NCBI RefSeq assembly: GCF_001613205.1
Contig: NZ_BDBX01000019.1
Location: 124,001-188,000 of the forward strand
Direction of reading: 5' to 3'
Length of the DNA stretch: 64,000 nucleotides
DNA from: Nocardia sienata NBRC 100364
GTDB lineage: Bacteria > Actinomycetota > Actinomycetes > Mycobacteriales > Mycobacteriaceae
This document shows positions 9,501-19,700 of the stretch, piece after piece. The notes below the pieces were generated by a model, which did no database searches, was not told where the DNA came from, and was given only the letters and a program-made list of their open reading frames with translations. Made by a program: the position numbers and the translations under genes. The stretch's first letter is position 1, and the number at the start of each line of letters is the position of its first letter.

Positions 9501-11264
9501 GTGACGGTGCCCGAAACCCGGCAGGTGCGCGGCGATTCGCCGGCCATCGGTTCCGCACACGGCGGATTGGGCGGGGCCGAACTTCTGGCCTGGGGTCGTC
9601 TCTGCGTCACCGCGCTGGAAGAAAGACGCGCGGAGATAGACGCGCTCAACGTCTTCCCGGTACCGGATGCCGATACCGGCACCAACCTCCTGGCGACCAT
9701 GCGCGCCGCCGTCGCGGAAGCGGACAACTCGACATCGGGCACCGCGGGAGAGCCGGAGGGGCCGGCCGCCCATCCGGTGGCCGCGGCACTGGCCCGGGGC
9801 GCGACCGCCGGAGCGCGGGGCAATTCCGGCATCATCGTGTCCCAGGTACTGCGGGGTATCGCGGACGCGACGGTGGACGGCGGGCTGACCGAACTGACCT
9901 ATCGGGTCGCATTGGCGCGGGCGGCCGCACTGGTCCGCGGAAGCCTGAGCGATCCGGTGGAGGGCACCATCCTCACGGTTCTCGATCGGGCGGGGGCCGC
10001 GGCGGACCGCTGCGTCGAGCCCGGACTGGCGGCGGTGGTGCGCGCCGGCGCCGACGCGGCGGCGCGGGCGCTGGAGGACACCCGTGACCAGTTGGCGGTG
10101 CTGCGCGACGCCGGAGTGGTGGACGCCGGTGCCCGCGGGTTGCTGGTACTGCTGGACGAGCTGGTCACCGTGGTGACCGGCGAGAGCCCGGTGCGGGCCG
10201 CATACCCGGCCGCGGGGTTGCGCACGCCGTCGGCCCGGGCCGAATCGGCGCGGCGCTACGAGGTCATGTACCGGATCGAGGGGGCTCACCCGGATCTCGC
10301 CGCCGAACTGCGTGCGCGGCTCGCCGCACTGGGCGATTCGGTGGTGGTGGCCGCCGACGGCGCCGGTGGCTGGTCGGCACATGTGCACTGCGCGGACGCG
10401 GGTGCGGCGGTGGAGGCCGGGCTCGCCGTGGGCCGCCCGGTCGCAATCCGTATCGAGCACCTGATCGAGGACTGCGGCCACGGGACCGCCGGGCACGGCG
10501 GTCCGCGCGCCGGTGGCGCCGTGGCCACCGGGGTGCGCGAGGCGGCGGACAGCCGGCCGGTGCACGACCGGGCCGCCCGGCAGATCAGCGGGCGCACCGG
10601 CGAACCCGCCGATCGTGGGGTGCTCGCCGTCGCGGCCGGTGCCGGTGCCGCGTCGCTCTTCGAAACGGGGGGCGCGGTGGTGCTGAACGCCGAACGGACG
10701 CTGGAGTCGGCAGTGCTGCTCGCCGCCATCCGGCAGCTTCCGCATCGGGAAGTGCTGGTACTTCCCAACGGCGCGCTACCGGCCCACGAACTGGTGGCGG
10801 TGGGTGCGGCGGCGCGTGACGCGCATCGCGACGTGCTGCTGCTGCCCAGCGCCAGCATGGTCCAGGGCCTCGCGGCCCTGGCGGTGCACGACCGGGCCCG
10901 CATCGCCGTGGACGATGCCTTCACCATGTCCGAGGCGGCCGCGAGCACCCGCTGGGGCGCGCTGCGCCGCGCCCGTGGACGAGCGCTCACCATGGTCGGG
11001 ACCTGCGCGCCCGGCGACGGACTCGGTCTCGTGGGCCACGATGTGGTGGTGATCGACCGGGATACCCGGGCCGCGGCGCAGACCCTGCTGGACCGGATGC
11101 TCGGGCTGGGCGGTGAATTGGTGACCCTGTTGGTCGGCGCGCACGCGCCGGACGGGCTCGCCGACGACCTCGCGCGCCATATCGGTGCCACGTTCCCCGG
11201 TGTGGAGGTCACGGTGTATGCCGGAGGCCAGCAAGGCGACCTGATACAGATCGGTGTGGAATGA
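9501..11264 (+). CDS. DAK2/DegV-fold FakA-like kinase
   Basis: A 587-residue protein like the fatty-acid kinase catalytic subunit FakA (YloV). The N-terminal DhaL domain has NVFPVPDADTGTNLLATM (residues 50-67), whose Asp residues bind Mg-ATP, and ARGNSGIIVSQVLRG. A middle domain and a C-terminal DegV-like half (VGHDVVVIDRD, GGQQGDLIQIGVE at the end) follow. In Firmicutes FakA works with a fatty-acid-binding FakB; no FakB is seen here. The gene starts with GTG at 9501 after GAGGAACGAG and precedes recG, as in mycobacteria. The function in actinobacteria is inferred from the family. Confidence 0.88.
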   Translation: MTVPETRQVRGDSPAIGSAHGGLGGAELLAWGRLCVTALEERRAEIDALNVFPVPDADTGTNLLATMRAAVAEADNSTSGTAGEPEGPAAHPVAAALARGATAGARGNSGIIVSQVLRGIADATVDGGLTELTYRVALARAAALVRGSLSDPVEGTILTVLDRAGAAADRCVEPGLAAVVRAGADAAARALEDTRDQLAVLRDAGVVDAGARGLLVLLDELVTVVTGESPVRAAYPAAGLRTPSARAESARRYEVMYRIEGAHPDLAAELRARLAALGDSVVVAADGAGGWSAHVHCADAGAAVEAGLAVGRPVAIRIEHLIEDCGHGTAGHGGPRAGGAVATGVREAADSRPVHDRAARQISGRTGEPADRGVLAVAAGAGAASLFETGGAVVLNAERTLESAVLLAAIRQLPHREVLVLPNGALPAHELVAVGAAARDAHRDVLLLPSASMVQGLAALAVHDRARIAVDDAFTMSEAAASTRWGALRRARGRALTMVGTCAPGDGLGLVGHDVVVIDRDTRAAAQTLLDRMLGLGGELVTLLVGAHAPDGLADDLARHIGATFPGVEVTVYAGGQQGDLIQIGVE

Positions 11265-11312
11265 GTATCCGCCGGACCCGCAGCCGCGGGCCGTGGGGAC
11301 AGGAGTAGCGCG

Positions 11313-13571
11313 ATGGCGACACTGAGCGACCGGCTCGACCATCTGCTCGGCGCGAAGGCCGCCGCGTCGCTGGCGGACGCGTTCGATATGCACACCGTGG
11401 AAGATCTGCTGCGCCACTATCCGCTGCGCTACGCCACCCAAGGGCAGCCGCTCACCGAGGAGGCGCCGGAGGACGGGGCGCACATCACGGTGATCGGGCG
11501 GGTCACCAAGGCGGATCTGCGGCCGATGCGGCAGCGGCGGGGGTCGCTGCTGAAGGTGGTGCTCGATACCGGCGGCGGGCGCGGTGTGGATGTCACCTTC
11601 TTCAACGGCGACAAGGTGAAATACGCGGTGCGCCAGGGTGTCCGGGCCATGATGTCGGGCACGGTCAACTACTGGCGCCCCGGTCAGTGGAATCTCAGCC
11701 ATCCGGGTTATCTGATCCTGCCGGAGGCCGACGACGAGGAGCCGACCCTGACCACCGTGCGCGGTGGGGGTGACCTGCGTGGAATCGCGCAGAGCGCCAA
11801 GGGCGCCGACGGGGTGGACATGTCCTTCTTCGATCGTGAGTTCATCCCGGTCTATCCGGCCACGGCGAAGGTGCAGAGCTGGGAGATCCTGGCCTGTGTC
11901 CGGCAGATTCTCGATCAGCTCGACCCGCTCGCCGACCCGCTGCCCGCGCAGGTGCGCGACGAACGGGAATTGATGCCGGTAGGCGATGCGCTGCGCCTGA
12001 TCCACCTGCCCGAACACACCTCCGATATCGAGCGTGCCCGGGAGCGGCTGCGTTTCGACGAGGCTCTGGCGCTGCAGCTGGTCCTCGCCGAACGCCGGCA
12101 CGAGGTGGCGGGCCGTACGGCCCGGGCCTGCCCGCTGCGCGGGGACGGTATCGTCGCCGCCTTCGACGAGCGGCTGCCCTTCGAACTCACCGCGGGCCAG
12201 CGCGGGGTCATCGGCGAGATCTCCGGGGATCTGTCCCGGGAACAGCCCATGCACCGGCTGCTGCAGGGCGAGGTGGGTTCGGGTAAGACAATCGTCGCGT
12301 TGCACGCCATGCTGCAGGTGATCGACGCGGGTCAGCAGTGCGCACTGCTGGCGCCCACCGAGGTACTCGCCGCCCAGCACTATCGGTCGCTGCGGGCGAT
12401 GCTGGGCGATCTCGGGCAGGCGGGGGAGTTGGGAGCGGCCGATACCGCCACGTCGGTGACGCTGGTGACCGGCTCCATGCCGGCCGCGACGAAACGGGCC
12501 GCTCTGCTCGCCGCGGTGACCGGGGACGCGGGCATCGTGATCGGAACCCACGCACTGATCCAGGACACGGTCGAATTCTTCGATCTGGGCCTGGTGGTGG
12601 TGGACGAACAGCACCGGTTCGGGGTGGAGCAGCGCGATGCGCTGCGGGCCAAGGCGAAAACGGGTTTCTCGCCGCATCTGCTGGTGATGACCGCGACCCC
12701 GATTCCGCGCACGATCGCCATGACCACCCTGGGCGACCTGGAGACCTCCACCCTCACCGAACTGCCCCGGGGCCGTTCGCCGATCCAGTCGAAGGTGGTA
12801 CCGCGCCGGGTGCATCCCAACTGGGTGGACCGGGCCTGGGAGCGGATCACCGAGGAGGTCGGCGCGGGCCGGCAGGCCTATGTCGTGTGCTCGCGCATCG
12901 GTGACGACGAGGACGGTTCCGGGCCGCGGGGCAAGAAAGCCGCGGAGAAGGAGGCCCCGTCCACCCAGGCCGTGGTGGATGTCTTCGACCGCCTGCGCAC
13001 CGGACCGCTCGCGCGATTGCGGCTCGGGCTGCTGCACGGACGGCTGCCGTCGGATGAAAAAGACCAGGTGATGCGCGACTTCAATGCCGGCGATATCGAT
13101 GTGCTGGTCTGTACGACGGTGGTCGAGGTGGGCGTGGACGTGCCGAACGCGACCGTGATGGTGATCGTGGACGCCGATCGGTTCGGGGTGAGCCAGCTAC
13201 ACCAGCTCCGGGGCCGGATCGGGCGTGGGGCACATCCCGGGTTGTGCCTGCTCATCACCGATGCCGCACCCGGGGGACCGGCGATGACCAGGCTGGAGGC
13301 CGTCGCCGCCACCACCGACGGATTCGAGCTCTCGGTACTCGATCTGCGGCAGCGTCGCGAAGGGGATGTGCTCGGCGCGGCGCAGTCGGGCACCACCCGG
13401 TCGTTGCGCCTGCTGTCGCTGCTCGACGATCTCGAGGTCATCACCGTCGCCCAGGAACTGGCCCGCACTCTGGTCGAGCAGGATCCCGGGCTGACCCGGC
13501 ACCCCGGCCTTGCGGCGATGATGCACGCCGCCGTCGATTCCGAACGCCTGGAGTACCTGGCCAAATCCTGA
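11313..13571 (+). CDS. recG: ATP-dependent DNA helicase RecG
   Basis: Branch-migrating helicase that reverses stalled forks and processes Holliday junctions. The 752-residue protein has an N-terminal wedge/OB region (GRVTKADLRPMRQRRGS, ANYWRPGQWNLSHPGYL-like segment), Walker A GEVGSGKT near residue 320, DEQHRFG (DExH box), MTATPIPRT, and motif VI QLRGRIGRG. Insertions between helicase motifs are longer than in E. coli, as is usual in actinobacteria. The ATG at 11313 has AGGAG upstream, and the gene lies 48 bases after the FakA-like gene. Confidence 0.97.
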   Translation: MATLSDRLDHLLGAKAAASLADAFDMHTVEDLLRHYPLRYATQGQPLTEEAPEDGAHITVIGRVTKADLRPMRQRRGSLLKVVLDTGGGRGVDVTFFNGDKVKYAVRQGVRAMMSGTVNYWRPGQWNLSHPGYLILPEADDEEPTLTTVRGGGDLRGIAQSAKGADGVDMSFFDREFIPVYPATAKVQSWEILACVRQILDQLDPLADPLPAQVRDERELMPVGDALRLIHLPEHTSDIERARERLRFDEALALQLVLAERRHEVAGRTARACPLRGDGIVAAFDERLPFELTAGQRGVIGEISGDLSREQPMHRLLQGEVGSGKTIVALHAMLQVIDAGQQCALLAPTEVLAAQHYRSLRAMLGDLGQAGELGAADTATSVTLVTGSMPAATKRAALLAAVTGDAGIVIGTHALIQDTVEFFDLGLVVVDEQHRFGVEQRDALRAKAKTGFSPHLLVMTATPIPRTIAMTTLGDLETSTLTELPRGRSPIQSKVVPRRVHPNWVDRAWERITEEVGAGRQAYVVCSRIGDDEDGSGPRGKKAAEKEAPSTQAVVDVFDRLRTGPLARLRLGLLHGRLPSDEKDQVMRDFNAGDIDVLVCTTVVEVGVDVPNATVMVIVDADRFGVSQLHQLRGRIGRGAHPGLCLLITDAAPGGPAMTRLEAVAATTDGFELSVLDLRQRREGDVLGAAQSGTTRSLRLLSLLDDLEVITVAQELARTLVEQDPGLTRHPGLAAMMHAAVDSERLEYLAKS

Positions 13572-13650
13572 TCGGCAGCACGGGAACCGTGCCGGGGCGC
13601 TCGGCGTCAAACCTGGCAACGGAATCGCCGAGGGGAAAGGGGTTGGCGTC

Positions 13651-13803
13651 ATGCAGGAAAGACAGGGGTGCCGGTCGGTGCGGCGGGGGCCGTCCGTGCC
13701 GGCGCGGATCAGGCCGGTGCTGCGGGCGGCGCAGGCCTGCCCGCACTGTGTGGCCCGGCGGACGAAACGCCGCGAACCCGGGGCGGAAGAGCTGGAGGGC
13801 TGA
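13651..13803 (+). CDS. Small basic protein with a CPHC motif, 50 residues
   Basis: No function recognised. The short frame begins MQERQGCRSVRRGPS and ends REPGAEELEG. It is rich in Arg and has a CPHC motif at residues 34-37 plus one upstream Cys. AGGGGAAAGGGG lies just before the ATG, which is a strong ribosome binding site. It follows recG by 79 bases and is convergent with metE. A zinc-binding miniprotein is possible but unproven. Confidence 0.45.
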   Translation: MQERQGCRSVRRGPSVPARIRPVLRAAQACPHCVARRTKRREPGAEELEG

Positions 13804-13804
13804 A

Positions 13805-13836
13805 CGGCCCGGACCGGCGCGATGCGGCCCGGGCCG
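13805..13836. terminator. Hairpin between recG-side genes and metE
   Basis: CGGCCCGG (13805-13812) pairs with CCGGGCCG (13829-13836) around a 16-base loop. It lies between two convergent genes, so it could end transcription from either side. There is no T-run. Confidence 0.4.
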
Positions 13837-13841
13837 GGAAT

Positions 13842-16109
13842 TCAGCGGACGCCGTGGGCGGCGGCCACCATATTGCGCAGGGACGCCTCCACCTCGGCCG
13901 GGCGGCGGGTCTTCAGGCCGCAGTCGGGATTGACCCAGAGACGTTGCGCTGGAACAGCTTTCAGGGCGGCGCGCAAAGACGCGGTGATCTCCTCGACGCC
14001 GGGCACCCGGGGCGAGTGGATATCGTAGACGCCCGGTCCCACGCCGGCGGCGAAGCCCGAGGCGTTCAGATCGTCCAGCACCTCCATACGGGAGCGGGCG
14101 GCCTCGATGGAGGTGACATCGGCATCCAGCCCGGCGATGGCGTCGATCACCTCACCGAACTCCGAATAGCACAGGTGGGTGTGGATCTGGACGGAGTCGG
14201 CCACTCCGGAGGTCGCCAGCCGGAACGCGTGCACCGACCAGTCCAGGTAGGTCTGCTGCTCGGCCTCGCGCAGTGGTAGCAGTTCACGGAGCGCGGGTTC
14301 GTCGACCTGGATGATCCGGATACCGGCGTTCTGCAGTTCCACCGTCTCGTCACGGATCGCCAGGGCCACCTGCCGGGCCGAATCCGCCGGCGGCTGATCG
14401 TCGCGGACGAAGGACCAGGCCAGGATGGTGACCGGGCCGGTGAGCATGCCCTTGACCGGTTTATCGGTGAGCGATTGCGCGTAGGTTATCCAGTCCACCG
14501 TCATCGCGGCCGGGCGGGAGACGTCACCGAACAGGATGGGCGGGCGTACGCAGCGGGTGCCGTAGGACTGCACCCAGCCCAGATCGGTCGCCGCGAACCC
14601 GTCCAGTTGTTCGGCGAAATACTGGACCATATCGTTGCGTTCCGGTTCGCCGTGCACGAGGACATCGAGCCCGAGTTCCTCCTGGAGGGCGATGACCTCG
14701 CCGATCTCGGCCCGCATCCGTCGCACGTACTCGTCCCGGTCGATCTCTGCGGACCGCAGCGCCGCCCGGGCCAGCCGGATGGCCGCGGTCTGCGGGTAGG
14801 AGCCGATGGTGGTGGTCGGCAGCGGCGGCAGCTGCAGACGCTCCTGCTGCAGGATCCGGCGCTGTTCGGCCGGAGCCCGTCGCGCGGCATCCGGACCCAG
14901 CGCGGCCAGTCGCGCGCGTACCTGCGCGTTGCTGATCCGGGGATCGGCGCGGCGGCTCGCCGCGGCGGTGCGGGCGGTGTCCAGTTCCGTGGCGACCGCC
15001 TCGGTGCCGGAACGCAGGCCCGTGGCCAGCACGCGCACCTCGGTGGCCTTCTCGGCGCCGAAGGCGAGCCAGGAGCGAAGCGTGTCGTCGAGTCGTGTCT
15101 CCACCGCCAGCGAGTACGGAACGTGCAGCAGCGAGCACGAGGTGGAAACCGCCAGTGTCCGCACGCTGCCCAGCAGCGTGGCCAGCGTCGACAGCGCGCC
15201 GTCGAGGTCGGTGCGCCAGATATTGCGGCCGTCGACCACACCCGCGACCAGCAGTTTGTGCGATAACGCGGGGACGGCCGCCACCGCGGCGACATCGGTA
15301 CCCGCGACCAGATCGACGGCGATCCCTTCGATATCGGTGGCGGCCAGGGCCTCCAGCGCGGCGCCCGGATGCCCGAAATAGGTGGCCACCAGCATCGCCG
15401 GGCGCCGCGCCGCCGCGGTGAGTTCGGTGTAGACCCGTCGGACCGTCGCCAGTTCCGCCGCGGTGAGATCGGTGACCAGCGCGGGCTCGTCGAGTTGTAC
15501 CCAGTCCGCGCCCGCGTCCGAGAGCAGCGGCAGTAGCTCGCGGTACAGCGGGATCAGCTCGTCGATCCGGTCCAACGCCGCACCACCGGTGCTCTTGGCC
15601 AGTTTCAGGAAGGTGACCGGTCCGATGACCACGGGCCGGGCCCGCACGCCGAGTTCGATCGCTTCGGCCACCTGGGCCAGCAGGTCTTGCGGATGCAGGC
15701 CGAAGGTGGTGTCCGGGCCGAGTTCGGGCACCAGGTAGTGATAGTTGGTGTCGAACCACTTGGTCATCTCCAGCGGTTCCACCGACTCGGTTCCGCGTGC
15801 GGCGGCGAAATAGCGGTCCAGCCGATCCGCGATACCGGCGACCCGGGCGGGCAGGGCGCCGAGGAGGACTGCCGTGTCGAGCATCTGGTCGTAGTAGGAG
15901 AAGGTGCCGACGGGGATCGAATCCAGCCCGGCGGCGGTCAGTTCTGCGAACTGGTTTCGGCGCAGGACACGACCGGTCTCGTGCAGCTGCGCCGCATCGA
16001 TCCGGCCCGCCCAATACGACTCGGTCGCGCGTTTGAGTTCCCGGCGTGGCCCCACCCGGGGAAGCCCGAGAACCGTTGCGGTGAACGGATGGTGCGAAAT
16101 AACAGTCAC
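13842..16109 (-). CDS. metE: Cobalamin-independent methionine synthase
   Basis: Transfers a methyl group from 5-methyltetrahydropteroyltri-glutamate to homocysteine in the cytoplasm, using zinc and no B12. The 755-residue length is normal. Seen: N-terminal [20 protein letters not shown], the C-terminal [25 protein letters not shown] and the zinc-ligand region [11 protein letters not shown]. The start is GTG at 16109 with CTGGAG 8 bases upstream. A cobalamin riboswitch lies in the leader (16270-16440), so the gene should be off when B12 is plentiful, implying a B12-dependent MetH elsewhere. Confidence 0.97.
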   Translation of the reverse strand: MTVISHHPFTATVLGLPRVGPRRELKRATESYWAGRIDAAQLHETGRVLRRNQFAELTAAGLDSIPVGTFSYYDQMLDTAVLLGALPARVAGIADRLDRYFAAARGTESVEPLEMTKWFDTNYHYLVPELGPDTTFGLHPQDLLAQVAEAIELGVRARPVVIGPVTFLKLAKSTGGAALDRIDELIPLYRELLPLLSDAGADWVQLDEPALVTDLTAAELATVRRVYTELTAAARRPAMLVATYFGHPGAALEALAATDIEGIAVDLVAGTDVAAVAAVPALSHKLLVAGVVDGRNIWRTDLDGALSTLATLLGSVRTLAVSTSCSLLHVPYSLAVETRLDDTLRSWLAFGAEKATEVRVLATGLRSGTEAVATELDTARTAAASRRADPRISNAQVRARLAALGPDAARRAPAEQRRILQQERLQLPPLPTTTIGSYPQTAAIRLARAALRSAEIDRDEYVRRMRAEIGEVIALQEELGLDVLVHGEPERNDMVQYFAEQLDGFAATDLGWVQSYGTRCVRPPILFGDVSRPAAMTVDWITYAQSLTDKPVKGMLTGPVTILAWSFVRDDQPPADSARQVALAIRDETVELQNAGIRIIQVDEPALRELLPLREAEQQTYLDWSVHAFRLATSGVADSVQIHTHLCYSEFGEVIDAIAGLDADVTSIEAARSRMEVLDDLNASGFAAGVGPGVYDIHSPRVPGVEEITASLRAALKAVPAQRLWVNPDCGLKTRRPAEVEASLRNMVAAAHGVR

Positions 16110-16114
16110 GGTGT

Positions 16115-16126
16115 TCTCCAGTGCTG
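16115..16126 (-). promoter_or_regulatory. metE ribosome binding site inside a pairing segment
   Basis: The RNA reads CAGCACTGGAGA from 16126 to 16115. The GGAG Shine-Dalgarno core sits in CAGCACTGG, which is perfectly complementary to CCAGTGCTG at 16219-16211. Pairing with that upstream segment would hide the ribosome binding site. Confidence 0.55.
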
Positions 16127-16210
16127 TGAAGTTCGACGGACATCGCCGTTACCGGGCGCACGGCACCGATGAGACCCCGAACGACCCGGTCGTACGGCCG
16201 GGCCGGATGT

Positions 16211-16220
16211 CAGCACTGGT
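16211..16220 (-). promoter_or_regulatory. Candidate anti-Shine-Dalgarno segment of metE leader
   Basis: The RNA segment CCAGTGCTGA can pair with 9 bases over the metE ribosome binding site (16118-16126) or with 10 bases in the riboswitch aptamer (16348-16357, TCAGCACTGG). The two pairings exclude each other. It therefore looks like the switching strand of the expression platform. Confidence 0.55.
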
Positions 16221-16269
16221 GGCGGCGCCCGCTCCACGAGGCGACGGCCACCGGATACGGCGTATCCGG

Positions 16270-16440
16270 TACAACCGGCAGGTCTTCGGACTCGCGGGCA
16301 CCGGCCTGTCGGCCGACCTACTGGCCGTCGCTTCCCGGGCGTACTGCCCAGTGCTGATGACGGCGGTCGTTCCTGCTCACCGCTGCGGGACAGTTCCGGA
16401 TTCCCACCGGATTCCCTCTCACCCGCGTGGTGCGGGCTTC
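16270..16440 (-). ncRNA. Cobalamin riboswitch upstream of metE
   Basis: On the minus strand the conserved core is legible in order: GAGGGAATCCGGTGGGAATCC, then GAACTGTCCCGCAGCGGTGA, then CAGCACTGGGCAGTACGCC (P5/B12-box side), GGGAAG, and GAAGACCTGCCGG closing the core. These are the signature elements of the AdoCbl/cobalamin riboswitch. The 5' edge is estimated from GCCCGCACCACGCGGG, which precedes the core. B12 binding is expected to repress metE, by established behaviour of this class. The platform appears translational, because the pairing segments involve the ribosome binding site and no T-run terminator is seen. Confidence 0.93.
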
Positions 16441-16771
16441 GGCGCCGGGGGCGGACGTTCGGGGCTCCTGTTCGTCCGGCCGGCGGACCAGCTGCGGATC
16501 CACCATAACGCGGACGCGCCGAGCCCGCCCGCGGCGGCTCGAACAGTATCCGGATCCGCGTCCGGCTTCGCACATCTTCGTAAGATGCCCGGACCGCTCG
16601 GATAGCCGGGAGATGGCCGCAGCGGACGATACGCACAGGCCGGGATCGTGGGCGGTGAGATATGACGCTGCGGTGAACAGGACTTCGCAGCGTTGCCATA
16701 CGAGCTTGTGAAGATTGTGCGAAGTGGACTTCGCTGTCGCTCCTGGGTGTGGCGCCGGGTACGTTGGTTCA
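16441..16771. promoter_or_regulatory. Divergent promoter region metE / pyc
   Basis: This region separates the metE riboswitch from the pyc start. It holds no convincing gene. A perfect inverted repeat, 7-base arms around GG, is at 16719-16734, 38 bases before the pyc start. A second small hairpin, CATCTT-CGT-AAGATG, lies near 16570-16585. TTGCCA near 16693 is a possible pyc -35. Confidence 0.4.
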
Positions 16772-19700
16772 ATGTTCTCGAAAGTCTTGGTTGCCAACCG
16801 CGGCGAAATCGCCATCCGAGCCTTCCGCGCGGCGTACGAGCTCGGTGTCGGAACGGTTGCCGTCTTCCCGCACGAGGACCGCAATTCGGTCCACCGCCTG
16901 AAGGCGGACGAGGCATACGAGATCGGCGAGGAAGGTCATCCGGTCCGCGCCTACCTCTCGGTCGACGCCATCATCGAGGCGGCGAAGACCGCGGGCGCCG
17001 ATGCGATCTACCCCGGCTACGGGTTCCTGTCGGAGAATCCCGATCTGGCCGCCGCGTGCGCGCGGGAGGGCATCACCTTCATCGGACCGTCGGCCGAGGT
17101 ACTCGAACTGGCGGGCAACAAGGCCCGCGCGATCGCGGCCGCGCGCGCGGCCGGGCTGCCGGTCCTGGATTCGAGCGCGCCGTCGGCCGATGTGGCCGAG
17201 TTGCTGGCGGCCGCGGAATCCATGGAGTTCCCGGTCTTCGTGAAGGCTGTCGCCGGCGGTGGCGGACGCGGGATGCGCCGGGTGGCCGAGCCGTCCGGGC
17301 TGCGGGAGGCGATCGAGGCGGCCTCGCGCGAGGCGGAGTCGGCGTTCGGTGATCCGACGGTGTTCCTGGAGCAGGCCGTGGTGAACCCGCGGCATATCGA
17401 GGTGCAGATCCTGGCCGATACCCAGGGCGATGTGATGCATCTGTTCGAGCGGGACTGTTCGCTGCAGCGGCGGCACCAGAAGGTGATCGAGCTGGCGCCG
17501 GCCCCGAATCTGGATCCGGAATTGCGGGACCGGATCTGCGCGGACGCGGTGGCCTTCGCCCGGCAGATCGGGTACAGCTGCGCGGGCACGGTGGAGTTCC
17601 TGCTCGACGAACGCGGCAATCACGTGTTCATCGAGATGAATCCGCGGATCCAGGTGGAACACACGGTGACCGAGGAGATCACCGATGTGGATCTGGTGCA
17701 GTCGCAGTTGCGGATCGCGGCCGGGGAGAGTCTGGCGGATCTGGGACTGAGCCAGGACAAGGTGACCATTCGCGGCGCGGCGCTGCAGTGCCGGATCACC
17801 ACCGAGGACCCGGCCAACGGCTTCCGCCCCGATACCGGTCGCATCACCGCCTACCGCACCCCCGGCGGCGCCGGTATCCGGCTCGACGGCGGCGCGAACC
17901 TCGGCGCGGAGATCGGCGCCTACTTCGATTCCATGCTGGTCAAGCTCACCTGCCGCGGCCGGGACTTCCCGGCGGCGGTGGCGCGGGCCCGGCGGGCGCT
18001 GATGGAATTCCGGATCCGCGGTGTCACCACCAATATCCCGTTCCTGCTCGCGGTACTCGGCGACGACGATTTCACCGCGGGCCGTATCACCACCTCGTTC
18101 ATCGACGAGCGCCCGGAACTGCTGGCCACCCGCGAACCCGCCGACCGCGGCACCAAGATCCTGAACTACCTGGCCGATGTCACGGTGAACAAACCGCACG
18201 GCGCCCGCCCGACCACGGTGTACCCGCACGACAAACTGCCCGCGATCGACCTGTCGGTGCCGCCGCCGGACGGTTCGCGGCAGAAACTGCTGACGCTGGG
18301 CCCGGAGGGATTCGCGCGGGCGCTGCGCGAACAGAAGGCGGTCGGGGTCACCGACACCACCTTCCGCGACGCGCACCAGTCGCTGCTGGCGACCCGGGTA
18401 CGCACCAACGGCCTGCTCGATGTGGCCGGGCATGTGGCGCGACTGACCCCGGAACTGCTGTCCATCGAGGCCTGGGGCGGGGCGACCTACGATGTGGCGC
18501 TGCGGTTCCTCTACGAGGACCCGTGGGAGCGGCTGGCCGCGCTGCGCGAGGCGATTCCGAACATCTGCCTGCAGATGCTGCTGCGCGGCCGCAACACCGT
18601 CGGCTACACCCCCTATCCGGAACGGGTGACCCGGGCGTTCGTGGCCGAGGCCACCGAGACCGGTATCGATATCTTCCGAATCTTCGATGCCCTGAACAAT
18701 GTGGACCAGATGCGTCCGGCCATCGACGCGGTCCGGGTAACCGGTACCGCGATCGCCGAGGTCGCGCTGTCCTACACCGGTGATCTCACCGACCCGGACG
18801 AGAAGCTCTACACCCTCGACTACTACCTCAAGCTGGCCGAGCAGATCGTGGACGCGGGCGCGCACGTACTGGCGATCAAGGATATGGCCGGACTGTTGCG
18901 CGCGCCCGCCGCGGCGAAACTGGTGACCGCGCTGCGCAGCAATTTCGATCTGCCGGTCCATGTGCACACCCACGACACTCCGGGTGGGCAGCTGGCCACC
19001 TATCTCGCCGCCTGGCAGGCCGGTGCCGACGCCGTCGACGGCGCGTCGGCCGCCATGGCCGGCACCACCAGCCAGCCCGCGCTCTCGGCGATCGTGGCCG
19101 CCGCCGCGCACAGCGAATACGACACCGGGCTGAATCTGCGCAATGTCTGCGATCTGGAGCCCTACTGGGAGGCGCTGCGCAAGGTGTACGCGCCGTTCGA
19201 ATCCGGTCTGCCGGCGCCCACCGGCCGCGTCTACACCCACGAGATCCCCGGCGGGCAGCTGTCGAACCTGCGCCAGCAGGCCATCGCCCTGGGGCTGGGC
19301 GACCGGTTCGAGGAGGTCGAGGCGAAATACGCGGCCGCGGACCGTTTGCTGGGCCGGCTGATCAAGGTCACGCCCTCCTCCAAGGTGGTCGGTGACCTGG
19401 CGCTGTCGCTGGTCGGCTCCGGTATCGATATCGAGCAGTTCGCCGCCGATCCGGGTCGCTACGACATCCCCGATTCGGTGATCGGTTTCCTGCGCGGCGA
19501 ACTCGGCACACCGGCCGGCGGTTGGCCCGAGCCGTTCCGGGAGAGAGCGCTCGCCGGCCGGAGCGCGGCAAAACCCGAATCCGAGTTGTCCGCCGCGGAC
19601 GAAGCGGGCCTGGCCGGTAGCTCCGAGGAGCGACGCGCGACCCTCAACCGGCTGCTGTTCCCCGGTCCGACCGCGGAGTTCCTGGCGCACCGGGAGAAAT

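Noticed and set aside
16130-16700. tRNA or small-RNA gene near metE
   Set aside because: The folded region is accounted for by the cobalamin riboswitch and its platform. No tRNA arm pattern was found.
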